The notes beneath the pieces are model-generated. The model saw only the letters and a program-made list of their open reading frames with translations, was not told the origin of the DNA and ran no database searches. Both the position numbers and the translations under genes were made by a program. A DNA stretch of 64,000 nt, taken from NCBI GenBank assembly GCA_050084515.1, contig CM114272.1:35774001-35838000 (forward strand). The letters are read 5' to 3'. This DNA is from Blasia pusilla. Lineage: Eukaryota; Marchantiophyta; Marchantiopsida; Blasiales. Below are positions 34,641 through 46,739 of this stretch, piece by piece; the stretch's first letter is position 1; the number at the start of each line of letters is the position of its first letter.

Positions 34641-37600
34641 GGCAAGGTGATGATTCTCGAGGAAGTGGTGAGCACATGTTTTCAGGAAAGTATCAAAAGA
34701 CACATGTAAATGACCGAATACTTCCACTGCAAAAGAATAAATCCATCAGTCGCATGTCTCACAGCATAACTTAACTCCTTGATTCTTGCTTTGCGGCTTT
34801 GGCGCCAAACCTTTGGTATGTGCGGCTCGACACACCAAGTCAGAACGTGTTGGATCAGCAACCACCACATCACCTAGTGTCCGCAATCCACCTCGAGACA
34901 TAACAAGATCCACTCTCCGACAAGAGGTTGCTTATGTGGTTGAAGGTAGGACGTGGAGTTGCTCTTGCCCAACGGTGTATCCTGCAGTACGAGCCACCAA
35001 TGCTACCGCCTCTCTAATGACATCATGTGTGGCCATTCGTTCTCCAATATGTGCACATCGGAGAATATGGATACCCTTGGCATCAATGGGATCCCCGCAT
35101 ACACAATTCGGCACACCTAAGAGAGAAGGATGGGGAAGTCAAGACGTAACATAAAAGTTGTCGAGAATATACTTGAGGAAGACGAAATGGAAGAATAAGA
35201 GGATTTGCGAAGCCACCACGCCCCTGCTTGGTATCCGCACATGAACGTGAGACGAGCTCGATTAGCGTTAGAGGATGCCTCGGAGAGAATCTTTGGAAAA
35301 GTTGATTTGATCATTCTCGGAGATATGCTCTTAAAGTTGATCAAGCCCTTCCGTAATCGATTGACTGAAAGAGGTAGAATTGCTTGTGTAGCAAGAGGAA
35401 GAAGAGCTCGTCTTGATCTCGTTGTTGTTGAAATAACAAGTCCCCCTCCTCTACATGGGCGATATGATCCATCAAGATAGGTGTATCTCCTTGGAGAAAC
35501 CTTGAAGCCATAATCGGTGCTACCAACGCCCAACTCCCCAGAAAGGCTGCGGGAGCATATGCGACTGTAGAGGATAATCCCACCCCTCCAAAAGAAATAG
35601 GCAAGATAGCTTGTCGTGAAGCAAAGACACCATCCTCTCCCTCAAAGGTATTTGGGCCAAGAAGTTGACCAAAAGTTGCCAAGATAGAAGCATCAAAAGA
35701 AGCCAACCGATGTAAGAACCTTGAAGTGGGAGGACAAGTGCGAAGAATGTAGGAAGGACGTCGTAGAAAACATTGGGAGAGAATCCCATAAGCCACTTGG
35801 GGATCCCCTAGATGAGGTAACAAATGAAACCATTCCACAACTTTCAAAAGGGCCTCATCCAAGAACTTTGAGACATAGTCGATGAAGCCAATTGGGACCC
35901 CAAGAACTCTAACCCCTTCAATATAGATGGGAAAATCAGGAGTAGGTGGGGTGAATGTTGAGGGAAGGCATGAAGGAGGCCATACTCCACACTTACTAGG
36001 TTGGACTTTAAGGTTTAAGAAAGAGAGTTGCTCCATGAAATGGGTATAAGTAGGAACCACTTCAGAAGGAGGACCTATAATGTGAGTGTCATCAGCAATA
36101 GAAGGGAAAAGACAAGATGGAAATGCTTGCACTGATGCTCGAAGGGCACAAAAATGGGCAATGGCAAAGAGTGGGCCCCCCATGGGATCACCTTGACGTG
36201 TGCCACAAGCCGATTGTAGAATACTATATTCCCCAGAAGTAGCATGATGGGAATAGATAATGGGCGTATCATAGGCATAGAAGGAGCGAACAAATGGAAT
36301 GAGGCTCACAAGTTGTCCTCTTGCACAACGTAACTCCTCAAAGATGGCCGCACGAGAAACTGAATTGAATGCGTTAGCCACATCAACTTGAATTGCTACC
36401 CAATCTGGATGAATATCAAGAGTGGAGCGAATCCCATGCACCACAGCCTCACAACCTCCAATAGTTGCCACTCCAAATTGATGAGGAAATAAGTAGGCAC
36501 TAAAGTGAGGACAAAATTGCAAGCATAGGGATCGACTAACCAAGCGGTATAAAACCTCTCCAATAGCCAAAGGGCGCACACCTGAAGGAGGCTTATCCAT
36601 AGCCAACAAGCGACAAGCCCCTAAGAGCCTAGAGATAGAGAATGGGAGACGGCCTGCCGCCATATGTGCACACACCTTATATAGAGAGACAAAGCCACTT
36701 GCTAAATCTGTTGGGATAAAGCAATCGCGGAGATGCTAAAAAACCATCCCTGATAGACGATTGCTGATAAGCAAGGAATATGCAAAAAAGCCCTTGTGAA
36801 AACCTCCAAGTCAAGCTCCAAGTCAAGGTCCGTTGTATAGTCTTCCACAAAAGATGGAGCATCGCCACTTGAAGGAGGATGAAGAGCTTCTAAGAGAGCC
36901 ATTGTTTCTGCACTTGGAACCGCAGGAGAAAGAGGACCCAATGCTTGAGCTGCACGTGAACACTCACCAACTTGACCCAAAATTAGACTTCGTCGAAGGC
37001 GTTGTTGTATTGAAGGCCTTCCATGATTGGCATGTTGAGTGGGATGAGCCGTTGCTAAGTCCTCTGCTCGAAATACATGCTCATTCTCAAGATTCTCCCA
37101 ATCCCTAGACATAAAGCGTTGAATAAGTGTGGAGGTTTCACGATGGCCCGTTGTACCACCCCTTGGAGGGAGGACTAAAACCCATTATGGGAAGAGTAAT
37201 ATGAGATACCAAGAATTTATATCTGTGGGATCACGCGCTAACCTTTCTTATGGGAAAAGCAAAGCTTGTTGGATAATGGGGCGAAGAGCAATAGGAATGC
37301 AAGTGTAGAGTCTAGGACGAGGAAGACCTGGATGGAAAGAGCGAAGGAGATCAATTTGGCTTAACCAGATCCAAGCAGTTGTTGTGAGGAGTGCAGTAGG
37401 AGGTGGTATCGGGTTAGGGATTGAAGACCCATGCATGGATGGACAGTACCGCTGATGTCTTTTGATCCTATTAGGAGCAAACTCCTTACCACAAGGTATG
37501 CAACGAACCTTTGGTACAAATGGAGAAGTAGAAGGGTTACAAGGAGAGGAGGTAGGAGGTGCAAGAGGTGGTGATGGCTGACGATGAGGGGGTAAGTAGG

Positions 37601-37979
37601 TTGGTGAAGGAGGAGGAGGAAGAGGGGAGATCCTGGTAGAATAGATGAGAGTTGGAAGCAAGGGTATAGATGAGATATGTGGGGATGGCAAAGTAGAAGG
37701 ATTCGGTAATAATGGATCAAGATTAGGCTCAAGAGGACAAGGCGAAGAAGGGAGAAGAGGAGCATCCGGAAGAAATGTAGTGAGTGTAATGGGTGTATTA
37801 GCATCTGGAGGAAAATGGCGAGATCTACGATGAGGAGGTGAACCAGGGGGAGAGGTTACGGTTGTAGGAGGGCGTGTAAAACCAGACAAGCGAGTAGATG
37901 GAGAATCCAACTCCATCTCTGATGACATAGAAGTAAAGGTAGGCAAGTCATCGAAGACATGAAAAGACATATGAAACAT
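34640..37979 (-). mobile_element. non-LTR retrotransposon with restriction-like endonuclease (degenerate)
   Basis: Minus-strand coding order. (1) Proline/serine-rich N-terminus with a zinc finger 'CIPCGKEFAPNRIKRHQRYC' (37979-37248). (2) 'DINSWYLILLFP' and 'VLPPRGGTTGHRE' continuing in the same frame to 36702 after two TAA stops. (3) A 444-codon open frame 36675-35341 with RT motifs: 'GVRPLAIGEVLYRLVSRSL', 'AIQVDVANAFNSVSRAAI', 'ACGTRQGDPMGGPLFAIAH' and a catalytic box 'IADDTHIIGP'. (4) 'CVCGDPIDAKGIHILRCAH', a CCHC-like knuckle (35114-34932). (5) near 34920-34690, 'RVDLV...GDVVVADPTRSDLV', which resembles the PD-(D/E)XK restriction-like endonuclease of R2-type elements. Several frameshifts and stops make it inactive. 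Element ends and target duplication were not found. Confidence 0.75.
35341..36675 (-). pseudogene. reverse transcriptase domain of the RLE-type LINE
   Basis: Longest open stretch of the element (444 codons), covering RT fingers, palm and thumb. The palm has the catalytic pair in 'SIADDTHIIG' in place of the common FADD. 'LGVPIGFIDYVSKFLDE' follows, as in thumb regions of this RT group. The frame is joined upstream by a frameshift near 36690 and downstream by one near 35350-35500, so it is only part of a former single polyprotein. Confidence 0.75.
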
Positions 37980-39794
37980 GGTTTGGAGAAAGCATGAGGA
38001 TAACGAGCAAAGAAAAAGTAGTGGAATCCGTCCAAAAGAAATTTAGATGGAAAGATGAAGATTAGGCAATACCGAATTTATGATTGAAAGTTACTATAAG
38101 AAAAATATAAAAAGAAATTGAAAAGGAAAAGTGATCTATCTTGTATCGGAAGAGGTGGCTCAAGAATATGAATTTCTAATTTCCTTAAGCAGATGGCAAA
38201 CGTATGTAGGGGCGAAATAGTAAGGTAAGGAGTTGGAAGAGCAAGGAAGACTTTTGGGAGGAATTGACCTAAAACAAACCCGTACACAAAAATAGGCACC
38301 TTCAAAGAAGAAAGAAAAACTAGAAAACCTACTTGATATCAAAAGAACGAGCTCGTAAAGACGATCAAAACAAGCCCAAACACGTCCAAAACCGAAATTC
38401 AAGAAGAAAGTTATTAAAGAAATTTGAGTTTTCCAAAGATCCCAAGAACTTTGGAAAACTCAATCTTAAGTGGAAAAAAGAAGAACCCAAAGTTCAAGCT
38501 TGAGAAGATGAACACATTGGGCCTTAGATTGAAAAGATTGGATCACCATGGAAATAGTTACAATCAAAAGTCTATACGTCCCTCCATCTCCTCCGCCATA
38601 GTCCTCCTCCTCCCAACCTTGCTTAGCTCACTAACCCCCTTGCACCAAGATATGAAAATATATATACTAATATGTTGCTCTTGTCATGTAATTTTCCCCT
38701 TAATTTAATTATCGTTAAATGATACCTGCTAATAATAAAAGGGACTTAATAGGATAGGTATCAACAATAGGAAGATCTTAAAAGGACATTAGTCAACATT
38801 TGAGGAAGATTTACTCTAAACCCATCTTCATTTAATTATATCGATATTATCTATATAATAATTGGATTTGCCTTTTTTTATTATGTCATCTTTTATCTAC
38901 ACTGTCATTAGATTTCTCTCAAAATTACTTTTGATCATGTTAATTCGGGTTCATGTAGAGAGATAGGTAAGGAAAATGACATTGACACATAAATTATCAA
39001 ATAGGGATTCGTGCATCATACAATCTCTTATGGGTCCTTGCTAGTTATTGTAGAGAGAGTGTGTCCTTTTGATTTTTAAACTTCTCTCCAGTTGACATGT
39101 GCCATTTTTTCACTCACAACATTTTGTGCCTTTGATAACTTAGAGTCAAGTCTAAGGTCAGTCACATTAGGGTCTCTTTTAGAGTCTATGGGGTAGATTT
39201 GGGGTCAGTTACGAGAGCTAATGATAGTCAATTCAAATTACCCGTCATTAGACCTCCTTCCATGCATTGCACGGGTATCTACTAGATTGTCAACTATAGA
39301 AGTGTTAGCAAATCAAGAAGCATTCCTCCACTGTATATAATTTCATATATTTATTTTGATAAGGGAGGTTTTTTTTTCTTCATTTGGAGGAGCTTCATTG
39401 TTAACAAATGGCACTAGGGCATAAAGACAATCACTACTAATGATGAGGTAGGGGGTGTCAAGTCTTTTAGGATGGTTGGATGAGTATCCTTAGGGCGCCC
39501 TCGAGGAGATTGGAGGATACGAAGTAGTTGATTTCATGACGCTATGGAACAATGAGTCATAGACATTGTAAAAAAATGGTATTTTTAGTGGATATTCAAG
39601 GGAAAGTTGTTATCTGGAGCCAAGTGAGTGAAAATTTTATTGGTGGATGTTGACCTAAGATTTGTGGGACTTAGTGGAGTAAGAAGCCAAATTGGAGCAA
39701 ATTTAGGAGGCGAAAAAAGTAAGAATTAACCTGCATTTACAAGGGGTCGAGTTACTCAACAAAATTTTATTGAAAAGAACTATGAAAAAATAGA

Positions 39795-39816
39795 GACATG
39801 CATTAATATGCATGTC
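39795..39816. repeat. 9-bp palindrome, TAAT loop
   Basis: GACATGCAT-TAAT-ATGCATGTC. Exact arms at 39795-39803 and 39808-39816. Short enough to arise by chance in AT-rich DNA. Confidence 0.85.
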
Positions 39817-40693
39817 AATCACATTATCGTTGTCGTCTGCCGTTCATCTACGGTGTTGAGCATTGGTGTTGATTTAACTACCGTCAATCAACGTTGTTGG
39901 CATCATTAAAAGTAGTGCGTACATCTTGTAATCCACCGCTACACATCCATTGATTGTGAGTAAAAGCCAACAACATCCGATGACCAAAAGGCATAACAGT
40001 CATCAAACATGCATTCATGGTGCCTCAAGTCTTTAATCGAGTTAATATGTTGTAGGTTTGCACGAGTGTACGACTACTGGGACTAAGCGTTGAGAAGAAT
40101 TTTCGTTTAGGGGGTCCCTAGGATTGTTTCCATTCGTATGCAAAAAAAAAGACGTTGGTTGGAAGGGGAACACACTGTGACTAGTAGAATGCACCTAGTA
40201 CTCGATAACTACCTTGTGACCCTAAAGCTCACAAACTCCGACAAGAGGAAAACTTGGTTGGGAGGAACCCTAAACAACAAAGGGTGTCACACAACGAAGG
40301 GTCGCCACATCTAAAATCATTGACGTTCCTATCAGCGACGGCACTTGATGCACACTCGCCATCACTCATGCTTGAGTGTCACCTAACAAGGGGGTGGTGC
40401 TCTCCAAAATGTAGGTAGGAGAATATCTTTGGGTAGTCTACAAGTATTGAAGAACTTGCAACATCTCCCAAAACATGGCCAACCTCAAGTCACTCAAACC
40501 AAGCCCTGGCCCACCAAAGAATGACCCTAACGTGGCCACCCTGCCACCACCAAATGTATCGGACCAACCCTATCTAGTATGCACCCCCAACATTAAAATG
40601 TCGACCGAAAACATATGTTGATATCCCCCGATCTCATACACTAGAAATAAATGAGGAGAATGTTGGACTAGTCTCGTTGCATTGTGTAAACAT

Positions 40694-40733
40694 TGATAGG
40701 GATGAGACTCTACGTGCAGTCTCATCCCTATCA
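40694..40733. repeat. perfect 16-bp inverted repeat, 8-base loop
   Basis: Arms 40694-40709 and 40718-40733 (TGATAGGGATGAGACT and its complement) flank CTACGTGC. No gene nearby. Same class of object as the foldbacks at 9051 and 34199. Confidence 0.92.
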
Positions 40734-41890
40734 CTATATAAGTACTCTTATGCTCATATTTTGGTCTACAACCAAAGAAGTACTAATCCCTCCAAAGAGA
40801 TCTAGTATACATACACCCTTCTCGGATACTACCACACAATCTATGTGGTATCCAAGGGTGTCAATGTCTCTACATCACAAAACTTGGAGCCACGTCATTT
40901 GGATATCAATCAAAATGTAATATGTGTTTCATATATTTATGATTTCATTTGTGTATTGAATTTTTTTAGGAAATTTGGTGCATAAAATTTGCATTGAAAT
41001 AGGATTGATATAAAAAATCAATATAAATTTTTTTTGATATCAAATTAATATGAAATTTAGCACTATTAAATTTCATGTTGAAATTGTATCAAAGTTAGCA
41101 CCCTCTAACTTTCATGATGTGTTCCTAGAGCATGTGGTATCTATGCCATGTCTCCATCTAGAGCATAGGCTTAGATCCATGCTTGCCTCACAAACTTATC
41201 TCCACTCCTTCGCAAATCCATGCTTGTCTCCCACAAAGTTGAAGAAGTGTAGCCAGTAGATGTAGTCATGCTTGTTATCGTATGCCACTCCTCATGACTA
41301 TCCTCCACATGAACATCCTCTATATGGGCATTCCCCTCCAATAAATCTCTAGGCCAACATAGTGTGCCAAAATTAGTTGCAATTAATCTAGTCGACCCTC
41401 AGAGTGAACTCTTTTTACAAACCACACGGGTAGTTGACTAGCTCGTCCCTCATCTATTTTCCAACCTGGTCAATAGGACGTTGTCTCCTCCCAAAAGTCA
41501 AATTTTAACCCTAGGATATACAATACCCAAGCCCCTAGCAAATCATCCTAAGACTCGGCCTATATCACCATCGCTCGCGTCCATACCATTGCACTATTAG
41601 TACAATGGTCAAGCCAAATCCTCATTGTAATCTCCTCTAGAGTCATGTACTTTATTAGGGATGTGCCTCCCACTAAAGTGTGAATCTAGAATGGACGCGG
41701 AGTGATCTCACACTTTCGCAACCCCATCACTATAGATGTCACCTTCTTAGCATAAGGGGTTGTGCTCATGAATAAAACAGAACACGTTGCGATCAATACA
41801 CAACTTCAAATGGACCAACCAACTGGGATACTCCATCTCGATTATCCAATAGTCAATTAAGGATGACTAAGTTTGCATGCTATTTGGTGA

Positions 41891-43717
41891 GTGTTGGTCT
41901 CAAGTGAGATAGGTGGGGATGTGTCCACAATTTGGGTCTAGTATAGATTTAGTGGCTTCACCCCGGCTTATCTACAAAGTTCTAAGGAGCATGGTAGTGG
42001 TAGGAGTTGCAAAGGATTTATGAGGAGTGGGGCTTCATATCAAGGGTTTCCACACGAGGAACCATCTTAGCAACCAATTGTGTTTGCTCCAAATGTGACA
42101 GTTGCAGTAGCACCCGCTATCCACACAAAGGAGATATTTGGAAGAGTTTTCAACTCAAGTCTTACAATTGGGACTTGTCGAGTAGCACTTGCATTCAACT
42201 CATTAGTAGAGTTCATTCGAGAGTTGGGGAGGACCTATTTGGGGGTAAGGACCGACAACTTGAAGTCGTGAGTTTTAGTGGAGAGTAGGAGAGTCTACGG
42301 GAGGCCTATGCACGACTTTCATGGCTGATCACAATGACTTAGGGTGTGACGGAGACACAAGAGGTTTAATTATGGTATGCAATCCCAAGCTACAAGTTAT
42401 GGAGGAGAGAGTGGGATACAACTCTCTTATATGTTTTTTTGCCTACTCTTAAGTATGTATTTTTGTTGGCGGAGGGTATTGAGCTTAATATACTTGAGGA
42501 GAGGTTGTTGACGATGGATGCATCATCTGCAAGGGAGGCAACATGAGTGACATAATCTCCATCAGTGCCACATCGCACCACTCAATATTGATTCATGGGA
42601 CAACGAGTTATGGGAGGATACTTTGAGCCACGACCATGACTCATGTAGTCCTACATTGCACAACATGACTTAGGTTTTTCTTCTTTGACATATGGAGGAT
42701 TACATTGTCAATAACCTCTCCTTATGTATATTAAGCTCAATAAGTTTTGAATGCAGAATGGAGTGCAAGTGGCACCCCTAGCGACATATGAGGCAGTCCA
42801 AGGTAGGCTATCCTTATCTTAGTAATATTATTGCCAAAGATATGGCCACATACGTGAGAGATGTTTCGAGCTTCATCTAGAGTTGTACCAAGATGGAGGT
42901 CAAGGATCTGGATGTGGCAAAGGATGATGTGTTGGAGGTCAAAGACATGATGGAGGTTGGGCCCCACTACCTGTCGAGCAATTAGAGGACTTGTATCTCT
43001 AGCAACTATGGCAAGGATCGCTCACTTGGAGCAATGCTTTCAGGCTATGATGGCCCAACAATGATCTACATCAGGTGCAAGAGGCACATCGACTTCTAGA
43101 TCTGCCTAGGCCCATGATATTGCGAGTGATCTAGGAGGTTTCGGATCTCTTTGCAATATTGTACAGGTGGATGCCAATGTTGTGAGAGCCTCTGAGCCAC
43201 GACAATTTGATGTGAAGTTCAACTCTTGGTGAGAGAGTTGCATGCTCTATTGCGAGCTAGTCTAGTTGGAAACTCCACCACTTTAGACGTTATTGCTTGC
43301 CACCTCTCTATGGACCTCGTCTCAAGCACCTGCTCCAAAGGTATGTTTACCAAATCTCATAGGAAACTATCGAAACTAGAAGGAAAAAACTCATGGCTCT
43401 CAAAGAGTATCACCAGATACCCAAACACCTTAGTTGGTTGACCTCCACATATCACCAAGTCTCTAGTTGTAAATAGTGCAACTCTGCACAAAGATGTTGC
43501 CACCTCATGCAACATTCCAAGGCTAGATCGTGTTGAATACTGCATAAGCATGGTTGAGATACTTGCCTCATTCGATCCTCCAATTGCATCGGTGTCTACG
43601 ACAAAAACACTCCTCAAAGAGCATCCTCAAAGGTCCAAAGAGCCTTCGACAATATAAATGACAAAGGGATTCTAGCCTACCTACCTTCCCCCTCTGGAGA
43701 TGTGTGGTATGAATTTT
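41891..43717. other. degenerate, possibly retroelement-derived DNA
   Basis: Plus-strand frames at 42007-42288 and 42080-42271 and broken stretches around 42850-43150 (for example 'MEVKDLDVAKDDVLEVKD') look like former coding DNA, with many stops. No diagnostic motif, so no family is assigned. Confidence 0.3.
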
Positions 43718-44480
43718 TGTGCGCATACAGATCGCCACAAAACATACATCGTTGTCACCAAACTTACACATAAACACACACGATCCTATGCTACTTATGG
43801 CATCCAAACAACGAGACAAGAAGTACCAAAATATCTTCAATGAATCGTTCCAATCTCACATCACATCTCACACCAAGCTCTCCATAGTGTGCATACTCCC
43901 TCTCATATCAAACCAAACCCACTCTCCTAATGAGAGGCTTAGGTTATACACACAAGGCAAGGAAGACTATAACTGCACAGCCTCATGCCAAGAAAATTCA
44001 ACAAAAAGAGAATGAGCTCTCAAGCTCTCTCTCTCTTGGAGGTATACCCCCTTCCCTCTCCCAAGCTCTCTCCTCAATAACCTATGCTCGCAGGTCACCT
44101 CCTTGGCTCTTGCCCTATTGTATCAGGTTAAGGGCCACTTCCCAAAGTGGAAAGTCCAAAATGGAAACTTACCCAAAATAGTAAGTTTCTCTATATGGTT
44201 CCAAATGAGCCGAAACGAAGGGAAAACCTGCTCTCTCAAGTTACCCGTGGCCTCAGTAGGTCATCGTAGATCTCTTGAGAATGTCCTCCACTCATTCCGA
44301 AGGCGCTCTACTATATCTAATCGATATATCCTAAAAGACGTTATAACTGTCGTACGCATACACATCGCTACACAATATACATCGTTGTCACCGAACATAC
44401 ATATAAACACGCACCATCCCATGCTTACTCATGGCATCTAAACAACGAGATGAGAAGTACCAAAATATCTCCAATCGCCC
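43718..44480. repeat. direct repeats ~125 bp, 637 bp apart, beside the gypsy element
   Basis: About 43718-43840 and 44355-44477 share 'acatcgttgtcacc', 'acatataaacac/acacataaacac', 'ggcatc(c/t)aaacaacgaga' and 'gaagtaccaaaatatct'. The second copy lies directly beyond the 3' end of the minus-strand gypsy element. They may be remnants of long terminal repeats or an element-end duplication. Confidence 0.7.
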
Positions 44481-44618
44481 CCCTAGCTGGTGGTTATCTC
44501 CCTCTAACTCCAGATAGTCATCTATCCCTACCTACCATGACATACATGTGGCCCCAACGTTAGTCACCTTCTTGTAATGCATGTCATAGACACAAGTCAG
44601 AATCTAGAACTACCTACT

Positions 44619-45713
44619 CTATGTACATTTGGGACACATCCATTGTCCCCGAGGAACCCTAATGAGAGGTGGCGTCAAACATGCCTTATGCCATCCTCTC
44701 AAACATCCATCACAGACTAGCATAGTGGTTGCACCACGGGCAGAATCACACAATATACATCGCAAGCCTGCAAGAACTACTGTTAAGCTCGGATCAACTG
44801 TATTTTCAATGCCAAGAACGTGACATGGCGCATATTTACGCCGAGAGTTACATACATGGTCCTTCCAAACCACACCATTGTGTCCCTCCAATAAGAGAAC
44901 ATCAGATGGCAAAACCTCACGCACTCTCAAGATAGTGCGCCTTGCAGTCACATCCAACGTTGTGGGTGCCATTTGTTGCAAGTAGATATAGTCTCCTTGG
45001 TGAAACCTCATGATAGTAGGTCGATAACCACCTCCCCGAATAGTCATATACCTCAACGTATCCCGATGTTGCGCAATCGCCAAGTTCTCAAATGCTATGG
45101 GTATCACTCTACGGAACAACTCAGCCCTCTGAGAACATGTTTGCATGCATACATCGGGGTCATCAAGGCTCAACACCTTACCAACATTTGGACAAATGGC
45201 CGCAAGTAAATTCGACTCTTGGCCATAAAGTAGCAAGAACAGTGAGAAAGATGCTACGGATGTCTGTCTACTAAACCTGTATCTTATCGCCCACCATTGA
45301 AACTCGAGGTCCCAATCTTCTAGATGACCTCTTTGCAAACCATAATTTTGTAATCCTCTCTTCATCGTCTACACAACCCTCTTCGCTAGTCCATCCGCCT
45401 CAAGATGATCTCGCGAAGTGATTTGGTGGTCGATCAACGCCTGATCACATAAGGCCTGAAACTCCACGCAAAACTCTCTACCTTGGTCTGTCAACACCTC
45501 AATTGGTGTGCCGTAATGACTCAACACTCGATCTAAGAAGGCATATTCTACTTCCTCGCTCGCTTTGTCAGGAAATACAACCAACTCTATCCACTTCAAG
45601 AAGTGTTCGACCATCACCAACACATAACGACTACGGCGCTCCGTCAAAGGTAAAGGTCCTGCAAAATCCAAACTCCATCTATAACCTGAACCCATGATCG
45701 GAAGTGGATGCAA
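44619..45713 (-). pseudogene. gypsy integrase with C-terminal PHD finger
   Basis: Integrase core: 'WSLDFAGPLPLTERRSRYVL' (first Asp), 'VLTDQGREFC' (second Asp) and the expected Glu region as 'RDHLEADGLAKRVV' (normally HPQxNG-like, so altered). The frame is interrupted by one TAG at 45369-45371 between 'AKRVV' and 'TMKRGLQNYG', where related elements have Gln. After the integrase C-terminal region the protein ends with a C4HC3 PHD finger: C-x2-C ... 'MLVCDGCLRGWHKACLTPP' ... 'WMCPKC', then the stop. PHD fingers commonly read histone tails, so the domain could direct integration, as chromodomains do in chromoviruses; that is inference. Confidence 0.82.
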
Positions 45714-46287
45714 CTCTAGAGTCGGAGCATTGAACCATACTCAGACTCCATCACAAAGCATGCACCTCGCAACAAACTGTTGAACGTCAGTCGGCATGCC
45801 TTGCCACCAATATTTGAAGCAAGTTGTATGTCCGCTTCACTCCAAAATGACCTAACTCCTCGTGGGCATGACACACCAAATGTGCTCTCTATGAAGGATG
45901 AGGCTCTATACGTACTCTACCATCCTCCCAAACTCGCTACAAATGTGTCCCCTCCCACCGAAACCTTCTGGCTCACTATAGGATCTGATCCCGTTCCCAA
46001 TCACCCACTGTGCTCGCGACGCTGTCAGTACGCAGGTACCCCAAGACTACTCCATCGTCATGAATGTCTTGGCCACCTATCGTCTCCTCACCGGCCTCTA
46101 GATCTAAGGACTCTCCATCATACCTTGTCATCAAATTCTCAACAATCTGGCTCTCCATAGCCAACAAGCCCAAAAAGGCTGATGCGTGCCATCCTCGTAC
46201 CAACTCCTCATCACTCTCTCCATGCCATTGAGCTCCAGTCGCATCTTGCTGACTCAAGCATAGGTTACGGATCAAACCATTTGCATC

Positions 46288-46686
46288 CTAGTTGAGCATC
46301 CTAGTTCTATGTACCACCTGGAAGTCATACTCCTGCAACAAAAGAGCCCACCCCGCAAGCTTCCCTGTAAGCTTGTCGGACTCCATAAACCACTTAAGTG
46401 GATAATGATCAATAATCATGGTAAAGGGATTATCGAATAGATAACACTTGAAATGTCCAATAGCCCACACTACAGCCAAGCACTCATCCTCATACGAGCT
46501 ATATTTTGCCTCTACAACATTGTTCGAGCGACTAGTGTAAGTCGCCACGAACCCTCTATCCTCATCGTCATGTTGGGTGAGCACGTCTCCCAGCCCCAAC
46601 ATGCTCCAATCGGTATGCAATTGGAAAGGACGTCCCCCGATCAGTTTGCTCAATATGGGCGTGGATGTTAATCTATCCTTGAGCAA
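46288..46686 (-). pseudogene. gypsy RNase H domain
   Basis: Begins 'LLKDRLTSTPIL' and 'FQLHTDWSMLGLGDVL', the usual RT thumb to RNase H transition of Ty3/gypsy polyproteins, through 'ECLAVVWAIGHFKCYLF' to 'VVHRTRMLN'. A TAG at 46288-46290 stands where 'NQDANGL' would be expected, followed by the same frame to 45976. Confidence 0.8.
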
Positions 46687-46739
46687 TTGAAATGCTCTCC
46701 TGACTTCTCCTCCTCCTCATCGAGAAACGACTAAATCCA

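Larger units (their letters stand above)
37980..41890. other. AT-rich intergenic DNA with two foldbacks
   Basis: No recognisable gene on either strand. Includes palindromes at 39795-39816 and 40694-40733. Short open frames match no family I know. Probably old transposon debris. Confidence 0.45.
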
